DNA from: Candidatus Gracilibacteria bacterium CG17_big_fil_post_rev_8_21_14_2_50_48_13
GTDB taxonomy: Bacteria > Patescibacteriota > Gracilibacteria > 1-14-2-50-48-13
Assembly (NCBI GenBank): GCA_002783265.1
Contig: PFFG01000006.1
Span: forward strand, 84,159 to 148,158
Direction: 5' to 3'
DNA length: 64,000 nt
Shown here: piece after piece, positions 10,801-18,418 of the stretch
Numbering within the stretch: the first letter of the stretch is position 1
How the letters are laid out: the number at the start of each line of letters is the position of its first letter
Translations under genes and position numbers: made by a program
The notes under the pieces: model-generated
The model's database searches: none
The model's input: only the letters and a program-made list of their open reading frames with translations
What the model was told of the DNA's origin: nothing

Positions 10801-13800
10801 TGCTGCCTGCATGGCACCTGAGTTGAAATCCCATGTGCGGTTTGGAGCACTTCCACCGAGAGAGGCGTCATCAAAGCGCTCAGCCGTAGCAGAGAAAGCC
10901 GTAGAACCATTCCACCAAAGTGGAGAAGCTGGATTCGTGATATCCTTCACTGCAACGCGCACTTTGGAAACATCCGTGTCGTCTGTCGCCGTACCATGAA
11001 TATCAACCAACGCTGGGTCATTGTAGGTTGGATTGAAGGCTGCAAGTGTACTGGTTGGTGGATTCGTTTCCGTGTTAATACGGAAACGCACGACGTCAGA
11101 CCAAGCAGAATATTTCTTTCCACCAATGGCATCGTAGGTACGTACACGGATCTGATAATCCTTTCCAGATGCGTTGTTTGGGAGTGCACAGTTGTAGACC
11201 TGACCACAGCTAGAAAGCAGAGAGAAGTCAAAGCTTGCTGTTGCACCCGATTCGAAATAGAGTGAGTCAAATCCCGTCATTCCGTCGAATCCAGCAGGAT
11301 CGCGCATCTGATCAAAATTCCAAATGAGATTATCTGGGTCATTCACTGCATCATCGGCCGGGAATACACCCGTAGGATATTCCACTATTTCCATCTGATA
11401 GATGAGTTCATCACCTTCACGATCCGTTCCTGTAAAGTCAAAACGTGGCTGACGAGTATTCGTGAATTCCTGAAGAGCCGCTGGTGTGACAATCACTGGT
11501 TTGTCAGGTGTCTGATTTTCAGGGTCATAAATTTCTGCAGAATCCTGCGTTAAATTCACTCCACCAAAGACTGCAATTTTCCCCATGGCATGTACAGCAT
11601 TTGCGAGGCCGGACAAGATCGTCATAGCAAATCCAGAACGTTGCGACTTAAGCGCAAAAGGAGCTGAGAGCGTACTGGGAGCCGCAGGGTCCCATGTATA
11701 AGCACGAGGCCCAACCAGGGTATATTTCCCGTTATTCTGCAGCTGAGACTTTGGCGTTGTCATAGAATCCGAGAAGGTCGGACCAGCAGTCGTTGTCGCA
11801 GCACCTAGGGTGTAGAGTTTAGATGTTGTAATTCCTGGATTCGTAGGACCAAAAGCCATGCGGTATCCAACACTGGTTGCACCGCTCATAAATCCTGTCA
11901 CATCAGAATTTGTCGTATTTCCACCATAGATAAGCACCTTGGAAAGATTGTCATACTGCAGTACATCACCAAAGGCCTGATTCGGTCCAGCGCTACTCAC
12001 CACCGTGGCCGTATCTGCCGTCACGTTAATCTTATAAATGTTTGCGCTTCCACCACCAATTGCATAGACATCACCAAGTGCGTCAGAAATAAGTTTGTGA
12101 CCATAACGAGCATCGGTTGCCGAAGTCAGCGTACGAAGGGTGTTGGTCTGGGTATTATAGACCATTAAGTCACCGAGAATCCCCGTTTCACAGTAGATCA
12201 CAGCAAAACCACCTGAAATACATGCATAGTAACTTCGTCCAAAGGTTGACCCACCAGAGAGCAAGATCTCGTTACTACTCACAGGAATCGCTGCATGAAA
12301 TGCTCGAGGGGTAAAGGCAGAACCGCTTGGCGTTAAAGCTGTAAAGGTTTCCGTCGCAGGATCAAAGACTTCGAAGGCCTCAGCTGCTGGCAATAACCCT
12401 GGGCTAGCAAAGAATCCCGCTGGGTTTCCCTGGCGCTTTCCACCAATAAAGTAGATTTTCCCATCCTGCATTTTCGTTGCTGTGAAACCATAGCGGCCCG
12501 CACGCATTTCTTTTGACGGGTCAGTACAATTTCCAGATCCATCCCGTGCCGGACACAAATCTTCAAAGGCATTCGTTACTGGGTTGTACAGTTCTACCTT
12601 TTTCACTTCCAAACCAGTATAGACATTTCCTGGTGTTGGCGCTGTAGAAGAGTCATCAATTCCACCAACAACCAGATATTTTCCATAGTTCGGAGACGCA
12701 GGGTTTGCGTTAAGTTCAAAGGTTTCAGCAAAGGAGCGAGGAAATTTCATATCACCGGCAGCATACTGGAAACGCTTCATATCAAAACTCTCCGCCGTAC
12801 GCAACCGCGTAGTACTATCGCTGTTACCGCCAAAAATCATGAATTGTGCATTATTTGCAGCAGCACCTTCCGCGGAAGTCGTAGGAAGAAGAACACCACG
12901 AGCAGCATAACGTCCATTCGTAAGCATAGGAGAAGACGGTGCCGAAAACGCCAGACTCGTCACATCGAACGTTTCAAAATCCCGCATTCCCTTCCCCAGC
13001 ACGTCACGTCCTCCAAATATATATGCCTTTTTCGTTGAACTAGTACTTACAGAATCTTCATACCCTACCACTGCTACTGCATCACGACGCGCAGTCGTAA
13101 GAGAAGTCCCCAAGGCCGTCACCACAAAGTTACCACCTGCAAAGGTAATCAGATCCGCACTTGTATTTAAGGTTCCTGTATTCGTTCGCTGTCCACCAGC
13201 AACAAGCGTACGAGGAGATGCTGGAGTATCCACATTGATTACAATCCCACCAAGACGCTCCTGCGTTAAGGTAGGTGTCACCGTTGAAACTGCCTTTGTT
13301 GCCACATCAAACTTCTCCATAGACTTCAGAGGTGCGGAGGATGCACCGCCCTTACCACCAAGGAAAAGAATTTGCCCCTGGGTTCCTGCATTCGGGTAAA
13401 ACATCGCATTATGCTCCGTTCTGGCAGTGGCCAGTGTTCCTGTAGCCTCTGTAAGCACATTATTCGTCACGTCATAGACGTAGACCTTATTGCGCAAAAC
13501 ACCCGCCGCATCCTCACCACCAGCAATAACGATAAAATCATCCGCACCAACAGTATATTTGGTCACAGACATGTTCTTAGCCGTCTCTGTCATTGTTGGC
13601 AAAGGATTTGTCGGGAGATTATAGTAGGTCTCAAAGTTTTGTGAGACAGGGTTGTACACTTCGAGCGTGTTCACTGCTGTTCCCGCAGCATTCTGACCTC
13701 CGACAAAAAGAATTTTGCCGTCGCTCAGCGCGACCGTCTTGTGAAATGCCCTAGGAGTAGTAAGTGATTTTCCTCCTCCAGACAAGAGAGTAAATCGCCC

Positions 13801-14118
13801 ATCTTGCGGATTATATAGTTCTGCGGAATTCAGATAATTCGTTCCATCAAAACCACCAGCGATCAGGACTTTTCCTTTATGAATACCCGTCGTAATCAGA
13901 TTTGCCGAAAAGGCTTCTCGAGTGGTTGTCATCTGCCCCGGAACCATGCGCGTTTCTAAGAAACGCGCATCAGCCGCCGGTAACTTCGGTGCGAAGGGGA
14001 AGGTCCCCATAACCGTTGTCACGAGCATAACAAGTAAAACAACGGCATAGGTTATCCGTTGGGAGAGGGTGTGGGTGCGAGAGATCGTGGTGACCCCTGC
14101 GCGAGGACGTTTTTTCAT
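7849..14118 (-). CDS. Giant surface protein: kelch repeats, Ig-like modules, TSP3 calcium repeats, C-terminal membrane anchor
   Basis: 2089 residues. An N-terminal hydrophobic signal/anchor (about 25-48) precedes a long kelch-type region to about residue 950, with repeats of the type GKILFVGGQNAAGTAVNTLEVYNP. Ig/fibronectin-like modules follow. Residues ~1258-1323 are a low-complexity Asn/Thr/Gly/Ser linker. Residues ~1633-1676 are thrombospondin type 3 calcium repeats (DTDSDGLSD, DSDGDGFTDGDE). Further Ig-like domains lead to a transmembrane helix (about 1895-1920, WWVLGMLLPLLLLAAGLLYMLL). About 165 mostly charged residues then lie on the cytoplasmic side. Inference: a large adhesin or sensor with an internal domain of unrecognised family. 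It has its own promoter at 14279-14308 and a ~150-base leader. The ATG at 14118 follows cacacacacacc. Confidence 0.85.
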   Translation of the reverse strand: MKKRPRAGVTTISRTHTLSQRITYAVVLLVMLVTTVMGTFPFAPKLPAADARFLETRMVPGQMTTTREAFSANLITTGIHKGKVLIAGGFDGTNYLNSAELYNPQDGRFTLLSGGGKSLTTPRAFHKTVALSDGKILFVGGQNAAGTAVNTLEVYNPVSQNFETYYNLPTNPLPTMTETAKNMSVTKYTVGADDFIVIAGGEDAAGVLRNKVYVYDVTNNVLTEATGTLATARTEHNAMFYPNAGTQGQILFLGGKGGASSAPLKSMEKFDVATKAVSTVTPTLTQERLGGIVINVDTPASPRTLVAGGQRTNTGTLNTSADLITFAGGNFVVTALGTSLTTARRDAVAVVGYEDSVSTSSTKKAYIFGGRDVLGKGMRDFETFDVTSLAFSAPSSPMLTNGRYAARGVLLPTTSAEGAAANNAQFMIFGGNSDSTTRLRTAESFDMKRFQYAAGDMKFPRSFAETFELNANPASPNYGKYLVVGGIDDSSTAPTPGNVYTGLEVKKVELYNPVTNAFEDLCPARDGSGNCTDPSKEMRAGRYGFTATKMQDGKIYFIGGKRQGNPAGFFASPGLLPAAEAFEVFDPATETFTALTPSGSAFTPRAFHAAIPVSSNEILLSGGSTFGRSYYACISGGFAVIYCETGILGDLMVYNTQTNTLRTLTSATDARYGHKLISDALGDVYAIGGGSANIYKINVTADTATVVSSAGPNQAFGDVLQYDNLSKVLIYGGNTTNSDVTGFMSGATSVGYRMAFGPTNPGITTSKLYTLGAATTTAGPTFSDSMTTPKSQLQNNGKYTLVGPRAYTWDPAAPSTLSAPFALKSQRSGFAMTILSGLANAVHAMGKIAVFGGVNLTQDSAEIYDPENQTPDKPVIVTPAALQEFTNTRQPRFDFTGTDREGDELIYQMEIVEYPTGVFPADDAVNDPDNLIWNFDQMRDPAGFDGMTGFDSLYFESGATASFDFSLLSSCGQVYNCALPNNASGKDYQIRVRTYDAIGGKKYSAWSDVVRFRINTETNPPTSTLAAFNPTYNDPALVDIHGTATDDTDVSKVRVAVKDITNPASPLWWNGSTAFSATAERFDDASLGGSAPNRTWDFNSGAMQAAMQTGHTYEVKSFALDTFFNVEATSHTASFTYDSTFVPDSTAPVVAITSPTGSPASVSAVNFSASDAGGLPATIAGNVQVSLEKQGTGFWDGSAFTSPTELRQDVTTFDSGTGLGSYTLSPVLSDPGTYVIKVYVKDTSGNEGVTTTTITIPAPSNGNSNTSNGNTNAGNSNTNTGNTNTNTGNGNTNATNTNTNTGAGNTNTNTSTGGSTGGSTTPTVSILSVPTPQVVVVPSSGGSGGGTVYLPTPLYQNQTPAVPAATTTADITPPTSMISYPADGSNVMSVAQIQGTAVDAQGGSGVSYVEVVAYDETARGYYNGSAFPSGTNDRQVFRATMMSSGLWSLPMAPAFTKGHRYSVTATAVDASGNRQTIASQSNFMFDGETAPLTSTSNENTNGATNADGSTVPVTDLSALLDKMDALIGEVDALSKRPVSVTTTTTRTSAPAVSTPVSTTPVSTTQVPSTSTPTQPASTATTLDGLKLPDFGGIMNLVTSPFGQSPTDPAYVAGREAFLKENPGVTLLPSAYDTLGMRDTDSDGLSDAQELDMGTDPFKRDSDGDGFTDGDEVLAYSTDPLDPNSKPGKGVLFTNLPAGMITNDTKPMLTCAAKPGANVALIELLANGEQKILNKTTADANGRCVLIPDEELSAGKHTLATGLLDENGRIVDMSPLAQIEINPELDIPTPVVEEITIKDRKPHVYGKTVYGTAVVSHFQSIITSSSIIADTTYGDFIVVSATPLEVGEHKVSLYATYPDGRRSKTVVVPFTVGEKDASYTADADGKLRASLAGADDAGNIWWVLGMLLPLLLLAAGLLYMLLTRKDTVAYSLTKEDLLQMEKTMVGNTFVYSSDLPVIKQDLSMEYLAFFIAPMENEKVIALSEFKDVKEGTLGLFGRIIEERFLLEKEGEEVIFARDSIDEKELHLYKISYVFELMSIDPKHVEAFDGKVYLQSRKILDNAAYVEMAQVAEEEQKKVGTPVMEETSETK
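10140..10345 (-). repeat. Asn/Thr/Gly/Ser low-complexity repeat tract inside the kelch surface protein
   Basis: The DNA here is an imperfect run of a gtattcgtattcgt-like unit, read on the minus strand as repeats of NTNTG, GNTNT and GNSN. It encodes a flexible linker of about 65 residues between two Ig-like regions. Tracts like this are prone to slippage, so its length may differ between related strains. Confidence 0.8.
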
Positions 14119-14272
14119 GGTGTGTGTGTGGGTATGTAAGTTTTTGTGTAGATGTTTTTAAGCCGAACCTTGGTGAGGCGGTCCGTCGCCTCCAGAGCCG
14201 TCCAGGCCAGGCGAAGAGCCGCATAAAACGAGTTGTATGTGTCCGTACATGTGGGTATGAGAAAGAATCTAT
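14119..14272 (-). promoter_or_regulatory. Long 5' leader of the kelch surface-protein gene with a GC-rich hairpin
   Basis: About 150 bases separate the predicted transcription start from the ATG at 14118, much longer than the ~15-35-base leaders elsewhere in the window. It contains a clear hairpin (gaggcg / cgcctc around a six-base loop, near 14177-14196) in GC-rich DNA unlike its surroundings. No known riboswitch was recognised. A regulatory role is inferred only from its length and structure. Confidence 0.35.
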
Positions 14273-14278
14273 CCGTGT

Positions 14279-14308
14279 ATAATACAGGACATCACAAGTT
14301 TTTGTCAA
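14279..14308 (-). promoter_or_regulatory. Sigma-70-type promoter for the kelch surface-protein gene
   Basis: Read on the minus strand: a perfect -35 TTGACA (14308-14303), an 18-base spacer and -10 TATTAT (14284-14279). It lies between the cysteine-synthase gene and the surface-protein gene and points at the latter. Confidence 0.75.
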
Positions 14309-14312
14309 AACA

Positions 14313-15764
14313 TTACCGCATGCAAAATTCTGACTTGATTCTGGGCATGTCTGCTTTCGACCACGACAACATACCTCCGGAAATCGAAAACGCGTTAATT
14401 CCCTTTGCTCGCAGCTGAGAAACTACCTCCAAAGAAACGCCACCGTAGGGACAGAAAACAAAAATTGTTCTCGATGGATGACCACTTGCTACCTCAATTT
14501 CCAAGTCATCCATGGTTTTCCACAGAGCATAGGGAACATGTACTTCCGCGAATCTTTTGGCATCGGAGAAGTCCCAAATCTCTACATTGTCCTGTAAAGA
14601 AAAGGACACTCCCTTTGCTTCCAGTTGTTGCCCTTCCTTGGGTGTCACTCCATAGAGCCTTCGAAACGCCTCTGAGGCAGATATCTCAAAATCAGGAGAA
14701 AATTTTACCCTACTGCGAAAAGTCACATTTTCCATGTCATGTTGAACAGGTGGAAAATACACCTCTGGCAAATACTGCATATATTCGTCGATATAGGGAT
14801 AGGGCAGATCGCAGCATATAAAGACAGCATGTAGTCTACCGTACTGACGAATATGATCTTCCCATTGACGCCTATGCCGCAATAATGAAGCTCTGAGACC
14901 AGCCAGCGCGAAGCCTGAACTTGGACCAACCAGCATACCAGAACGAATCATCTTAAGACTTGTCGCAAAAGCATCGACGGTTCCTACTGCTTCGAGATAG
15001 TCCACCGTTTTATCATAGGAAAAGCCCGTTGGAGACAAGAGAGCCTGGGTACGAACGCCCGGTACAGGATTATTCGGAGCCCGCACAACACCGATAGTGC
15101 GTAACTCTGGCCTTGCTTCTCTCAGAGCTGTAGCGGTACCAACCATTGTACCCGTCGTCCCCAACCCTGCAGCAAATAGATCAATCTGATGATCCAGCTG
15201 AGCTAAAATTTGCGCCGCAGTCACATCTTTGTGTCCACGTGGATTGGCAGCGTTCTGATACTGATCCATGTTGAGCCATCCTGGTTCCCCGCCCTTTCTT
15301 CTTGCTTTCACAATTCCACTCTTGGGATCATCTGGATTGGGACAAATCGGTTCTTCATGCAACGTCACATGTATGCCGGCAAGTCGCAACATATCCAGTT
15401 TTCCTTTGGAGACCTCTTTGGATGCAAAGGCGTGCACATCTCCCAGACCAAAAGCCTTCGCCAGCAAAGCTAGGGAAAAAACTGTATTTCCTGAAGAGCT
15501 CTCTACAAGCTGTGTGTTCGGCGAACATCGCCCCCTCTCTTTTGCTTCTTTCAGCATATGAAATGCAGGCACAGACTTCACATTCCCGAGGGGAAGCATT
15601 TGCATCATTTTTGCGAACACGCGTAATCCAGGCATGTGCACTCCGTGGAGTTCTTCGGGAATTTCCACTAGAGGTACCGGGGCATGCTTGCTGGGATCGA
15701 GAAAGTCCTGCAGGGATGAGGGGCCGGAAAAAAAGTTAGACCTGTTCATGCATGCAAAAGTCAT
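14313..15764 (-). CDS. Cysteine-synthase-like PLP enzyme fused to a C-terminal rhodanese domain
   Basis: 483 residues. The first ~340 form a fold-type II PLP enzyme of the cysteine synthase/cystathionine beta-synthase kind. The probable Schiff-base lysine is K63 (GNVKSVPAF); the substrate loop is SSSGNT (about 89-94); the phosphate-binding loop is AGLGTTGTMVG. The C-terminal ~90 residues match rhodanese, with the persulfide-carrying cysteine in the loop CPYGGVS (C438). Cysteine synthases make cysteine from O-acetylserine or O-phosphoserine plus sulfide; rhodaneses move sulfane sulfur. Inference: the rhodanese half may deliver sulfur to, or take it from, the PLP half. The start overlaps the upstream ATPase gene by 29 bases; an in-frame ATG at 15749 is an alternative. 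Confidence 0.85.
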   Translation of the reverse strand: MTFACMNRSNFFSGPSSLQDFLDPSKHAPVPLVEIPEELHGVHMPGLRVFAKMMQMLPLGNVKSVPAFHMLKEAKERGRCSPNTQLVESSSGNTVFSLALLAKAFGLGDVHAFASKEVSKGKLDMLRLAGIHVTLHEEPICPNPDDPKSGIVKARRKGGEPGWLNMDQYQNAANPRGHKDVTAAQILAQLDHQIDLFAAGLGTTGTMVGTATALREARPELRTIGVVRAPNNPVPGVRTQALLSPTGFSYDKTVDYLEAVGTVDAFATSLKMIRSGMLVGPSSGFALAGLRASLLRHRRQWEDHIRQYGRLHAVFICCDLPYPYIDEYMQYLPEVYFPPVQHDMENVTFRSRVKFSPDFEISASEAFRRLYGVTPKEGQQLEAKGVSFSLQDNVEIWDFSDAKRFAEVHVPYALWKTMDDLEIEVASGHPSRTIFVFCPYGGVSLEVVSQLRAKGINAFSISGGMLSWSKADMPRIKSEFCMR

Positions 15765-16698
15765 GATCTATTTGGCCGGATAAATCACCGTGAGCGCGCA
15801 TGACGTGTGCTTGCGAGGCGTACCGAGCATGAAGTTTCTGCAGGTTGTTCAGATGTTCTCTCGGCTTAAGACGCAATCGATGTAAGGTTTGAAGTACCCT
15901 CTCGCCCATTTTTGCATAGACGTGAAAGACCTCATCTTGCCGCGGTACTACTGCATCTATATCGAAACGCTGTAAGAGAGATAGTTCCGGCAATACGCCC
16001 AGAAGAATTTCCTCTGGTATGGACTCTCGAATAAACGACTCTTGTTCCGCCGTGCGTATTTTATTCCCTACGACCACTACCCTTTGCGCCACACCTGATG
16101 CTTCGGCCAGAGCCATATACTGATGATACACCTGCAGACCACGTAAGGTTGGTTCAATTTGAAGGACCAGCACATCAAATTGCGTAAAGAGTGAGGAGGC
16201 AAAGGCATCTGTCCCCGCCACCATATCCATGACCACGACGGCTGATGGGTCCATGAAATGCGATAACAGGTTTTCTGCTATGCTCAGATGGTTGTGATAA
16301 CACGTTGCACCAATATGTTCTGTATCATAGGTTCCCACTACTCCGAGACGCATACGAGGGTCGGGTGATGAAAACAAATGCCTGAGTTCTGGATGGTCAA
16401 GGAGTTGCCACGAGAGCAACCTGGAACCTCTCCCTGGAGGTGTCGTTTTCTTCATTTCCGCCTCAGAACGGATGCGTTCATTTGTGCCGCGAAGGAACTT
16501 TTTTATCTGCTCTGCATGCGATACATGAGCAAGGTGGGGATGTGCCATTGCGTCCACCCCAAAGAAGGAGGGTAAATGCATATTTATATCCCCATCCAAA
16601 GCAAAAACTGCATATCCAGAGTGCAGGAGATAATGCGTGAACAAAGCAGCATGACTTGTTTTCCCGCTCCCCCCTTTCCCAACAAAAGCGATTTTCAT
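15736..16698 (-). CDS. CooC/MinD-like P-loop ATPase
   Basis: 320 residues, starting at the ATG at 16698 (MKIAFVGKGGSGKTS). A longer reading back to 16815 adds an unconvincing N-terminus that runs into the Msr gene. The deviant Walker A with its signature lysine (GKGGSGKT, about residues 7-14) puts it in the SIMIBI class with CooC, MinD and ParA. A switch-like VVVMDMVAGTDAF region and a VVVVGNKI base-recognition strand follow. CooC-type proteins help load metal centres, but no carbon monoxide dehydrogenase gene is in view. It lies between the MsrB-MsrA gene (64 bases away) and the cysteine-synthase-rhodanese gene (overlapping), so a role with those enzymes is plausible but unproven. Confidence 0.8.
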   Translation of the reverse strand: MKIAFVGKGGSGKTSHAALFTHYLLHSGYAVFALDGDINMHLPSFFGVDAMAHPHLAHVSHAEQIKKFLRGTNERIRSEAEMKKTTPPGRGSRLLSWQLLDHPELRHLFSSPDPRMRLGVVGTYDTEHIGATCYHNHLSIAENLLSHFMDPSAVVVMDMVAGTDAFASSLFTQFDVLVLQIEPTLRGLQVYHQYMALAEASGVAQRVVVVGNKIRTAEQESFIRESIPEEILLGVLPELSLLQRFDIDAVVPRQDEVFHVYAKMGERVLQTLHRLRLKPREHLNNLQKLHARYASQAHVMRAHGDLSGQIDHDFCMHEQV

Positions 16699-16762
16699 AC
16701 AGAAGAAAAAAGTATCGTCCGCATGTATATCACTTTCGCAACTTAGTTGCAATAAGAAATTT

Positions 16763-17674
16763 CTAGGAGAGAAAGTGCGACCACAAGGCTCGCATCTTCG
16801 CCACTTTTGGAGCAATGACTGCGCGGCAATATCCTTGATCGGGGTTTTTCTCCATATACTTCTGATGATAGTCCTCTGCCTTCCAAAAAGTGCCCAGGGG
16901 CTCGACGCGTGTCACAATTGGGTCATCCCACACCTGTTCTTTCGTCAGCTTTTCTATTACCTCAAGCGCTGTCGCCTTTTGTTCCTCGGAGTGATAGAAG
17001 ATAGCCGATGCATATTGCTCACCGATGTCATTTCCTTGCAGATTGAGAGTCGTCGGATCATGCAGGGTAAAAAAAACCAGGAGGAGTTCCGCAAAGGAAA
17101 TATGCTCGGGGTCAAATACAATTTGTGCCACTTCCACATGTCCCGTCGTCCCACGCGATACTTGCTCGTAGGTAGGATGATCGACATGTCCCCCTGTATA
17201 CCCTGAGATGACGTCCGTCACACCCCGAAGCATGCGCAGAGTTGCTTCAATACACCAGAAACAGCCTCCACCAAGCGTTGCCCGCTCGAGGGCGACCTCC
17301 TCTATGATTTCTGGCACAAAGGTCATTGAGACAGAGTTCACACAATGACGAGTATTTTTCTCTGTGAGTGCCTCACCTCGAAATACATGCCCAAGATGGG
17401 CGCCGCAATGTTTGCAGGTAATTTCAGTGCGTCTGCCATCTGCATCGAGGGTTTCCTGCACGCGCCCTGGCAGTGCATCATCAAAACTCGGCCATCCACA
17501 GCCACTGCGGAACTTATCCTTTGAGCGGTACAGCGGTGAACCACATCTGCGGCAAAGGTAAGTGCCCTGCTGAAAGAAATCATCGTATTTTCCGGAAAAG
17601 GGTGCTTCCGTCCCCTTGCCTTCTATGACACGTGCCTCTTCTTCCGTGAGGGGCGGTTGATTCGATGTATTCAT
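16763..17674 (-). CDS. msrBA: Bifunctional peptide methionine sulfoxide reductase MsrB-MsrA
   Basis: 303 residues that repair oxidised methionine in proteins. The MsrB half comes first: zinc cysteines C41, C44, C87 and C90, the SGCGWPSF loop, and the catalytic cysteine C111 in RHCVNSVSM. The MsrA half follows from about residue 130, with the active site GGGCFWC (catalytic C138) and then SGYTGGH and GHVEVAQIVFDP. The well-studied Neisseria/Streptococcus fusions are ordered MsrA then MsrB; here the order is reversed. No signal peptide is seen, so it should act in the cytoplasm. It is the first gene of a three-gene minus-strand cluster and is transcribed divergently from the DUF6498-like gene. 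Confidence 0.95.
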   Translation of the reverse strand: MNTSNQPPLTEEEARVIEGKGTEAPFSGKYDDFFQQGTYLCRRCGSPLYRSKDKFRSGCGWPSFDDALPGRVQETLDADGRRTEITCKHCGAHLGHVFRGEALTEKNTRHCVNSVSMTFVPEIIEEVALERATLGGGCFWCIEATLRMLRGVTDVISGYTGGHVDHPTYEQVSRGTTGHVEVAQIVFDPEHISFAELLLVFFTLHDPTTLNLQGNDIGEQYASAIFYHSEEQKATALEVIEKLTKEQVWDDPIVTRVEPLGTFWKAEDYHQKYMEKNPDQGYCRAVIAPKVAKMRALWSHFLS

Positions 17675-17703
17675 ACGCGAAGGCTGAGAAAATATACCCT
17701 CCC

Positions 17704-17709
17704 AGTATA
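17704..17709 (-). promoter_or_regulatory. -10 box of the msrBA operon
   Basis: TATACT on the minus strand, 30 bases upstream of the msrBA start. The -35 position has only TTCCTT-like bases, so the promoter may be weak or activator-dependent. It lies back to back with the plus-strand promoter at 17738-17765. Confidence 0.45.
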
Positions 17710-17737
17710 CACAAGGAGCAGGTCCGAAGGAAAAGTT

Positions 17738-17765
17738 TTGACGACATCAACCTTGGGCTTATACT
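17738..17765 (+). promoter_or_regulatory. Promoter of the DUF6498-like gene
   Basis: -35 TTGACG (17738-17743), a 16-base spacer, and -10 TATACT (17760-17765). The predicted transcript start is ~17 bases before the ATG at 17789. Confidence 0.7.
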
Positions 17766-17788
17766 CCTATGCGAAATTACCCTTCCCT

Positions 17789-18382
17789 ATGCGCTCCATC
17801 CGTTTTGTGCTTGGCCTCATCTCGCTTTTGCTGGTCAGTAGCATTCCCCTTCTCGGTCTCCTTTTCGGCGGATGGCAGGCACCCGATCTCCTTTTCTGTT
17901 TTTGGATTGAAAGTTTTGTCGTAGGTATTTTTACCATGCTCAAACTGGCAAAATACCCGGACCGATTCCTGTTGTACTTTTTCCCGGTCCATTACGGTAT
18001 GTTTATGCTGGTGCACCTGATTTTTCTTGTAGCAGGCGCGTACTTGAATTTTTTTGGTGTACCTTTTGTCAGTGACCCCATAAGCCTCGTGGTGGGCACC
18101 TTTATTTTTGGCCTGGGCTGTTTTGGATCCCACGGGATTTCCTATCTCTCGAATTTTCTGCATGGACGAGAGTGGGAACGCAGAACGAACTTTTACTACT
18201 TTATTCTGCCCTACGGCCGCATTCTCCCGATGCACCTTGCGATCATATTTGGGGCCCTCGCTGGCTTTGCCCCACTGCTGCTGCTTATTATCAAGTATGT
18301 GGTTGATGTTCTTGGTTACTGCTTGGAACACGCAACCCTTCCCCATCGGTCTTCCGTTTTGCGGGGGCAGCGGTACAGATAA
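17789..18382 (+). CDS. DUF6498-like integral membrane protein
   Basis: 197 residues with about five or six hydrophobic segments. The region LLFCFWIESFVVGIFTMLKL near residues 34-53 resembles the YWxEN-xxxGxxNxLKM block typical of DUF6498 membrane proteins; a later segment carries GCFGSHGISYLSNF and the C-terminus LPYGRILPMHLAIIFG. The function of the family is not known. The ATG at 17789 fits the promoter spacing; further upstream there is only an unlikely in-frame extension. Confidence 0.65.
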   Translation: MRSIRFVLGLISLLLVSSIPLLGLLFGGWQAPDLLFCFWIESFVVGIFTMLKLAKYPDRFLLYFFPVHYGMFMLVHLIFLVAGAYLNFFGVPFVSDPISLVVGTFIFGLGCFGSHGISYLSNFLHGREWERRTNFYYFILPYGRILPMHLAIIFGALAGFAPLLLLIIKYVVDVLGYCLEHATLPHRSSVLRGQRYR

Positions 18383-18387
18383 AACTG

Positions 18388-18396
18388 TGGTATACT
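18388..18396 (+). promoter_or_regulatory. Extended -10 promoter of the DUF389 gene
   Basis: TGG-TATACT (18388-18396) with no good -35, placed ~22 bases before the ATG at 18419. Confidence 0.55.
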
Positions 18397-18418
18397 GAGT
18401 GGAAGTTATTTCTCTCGT

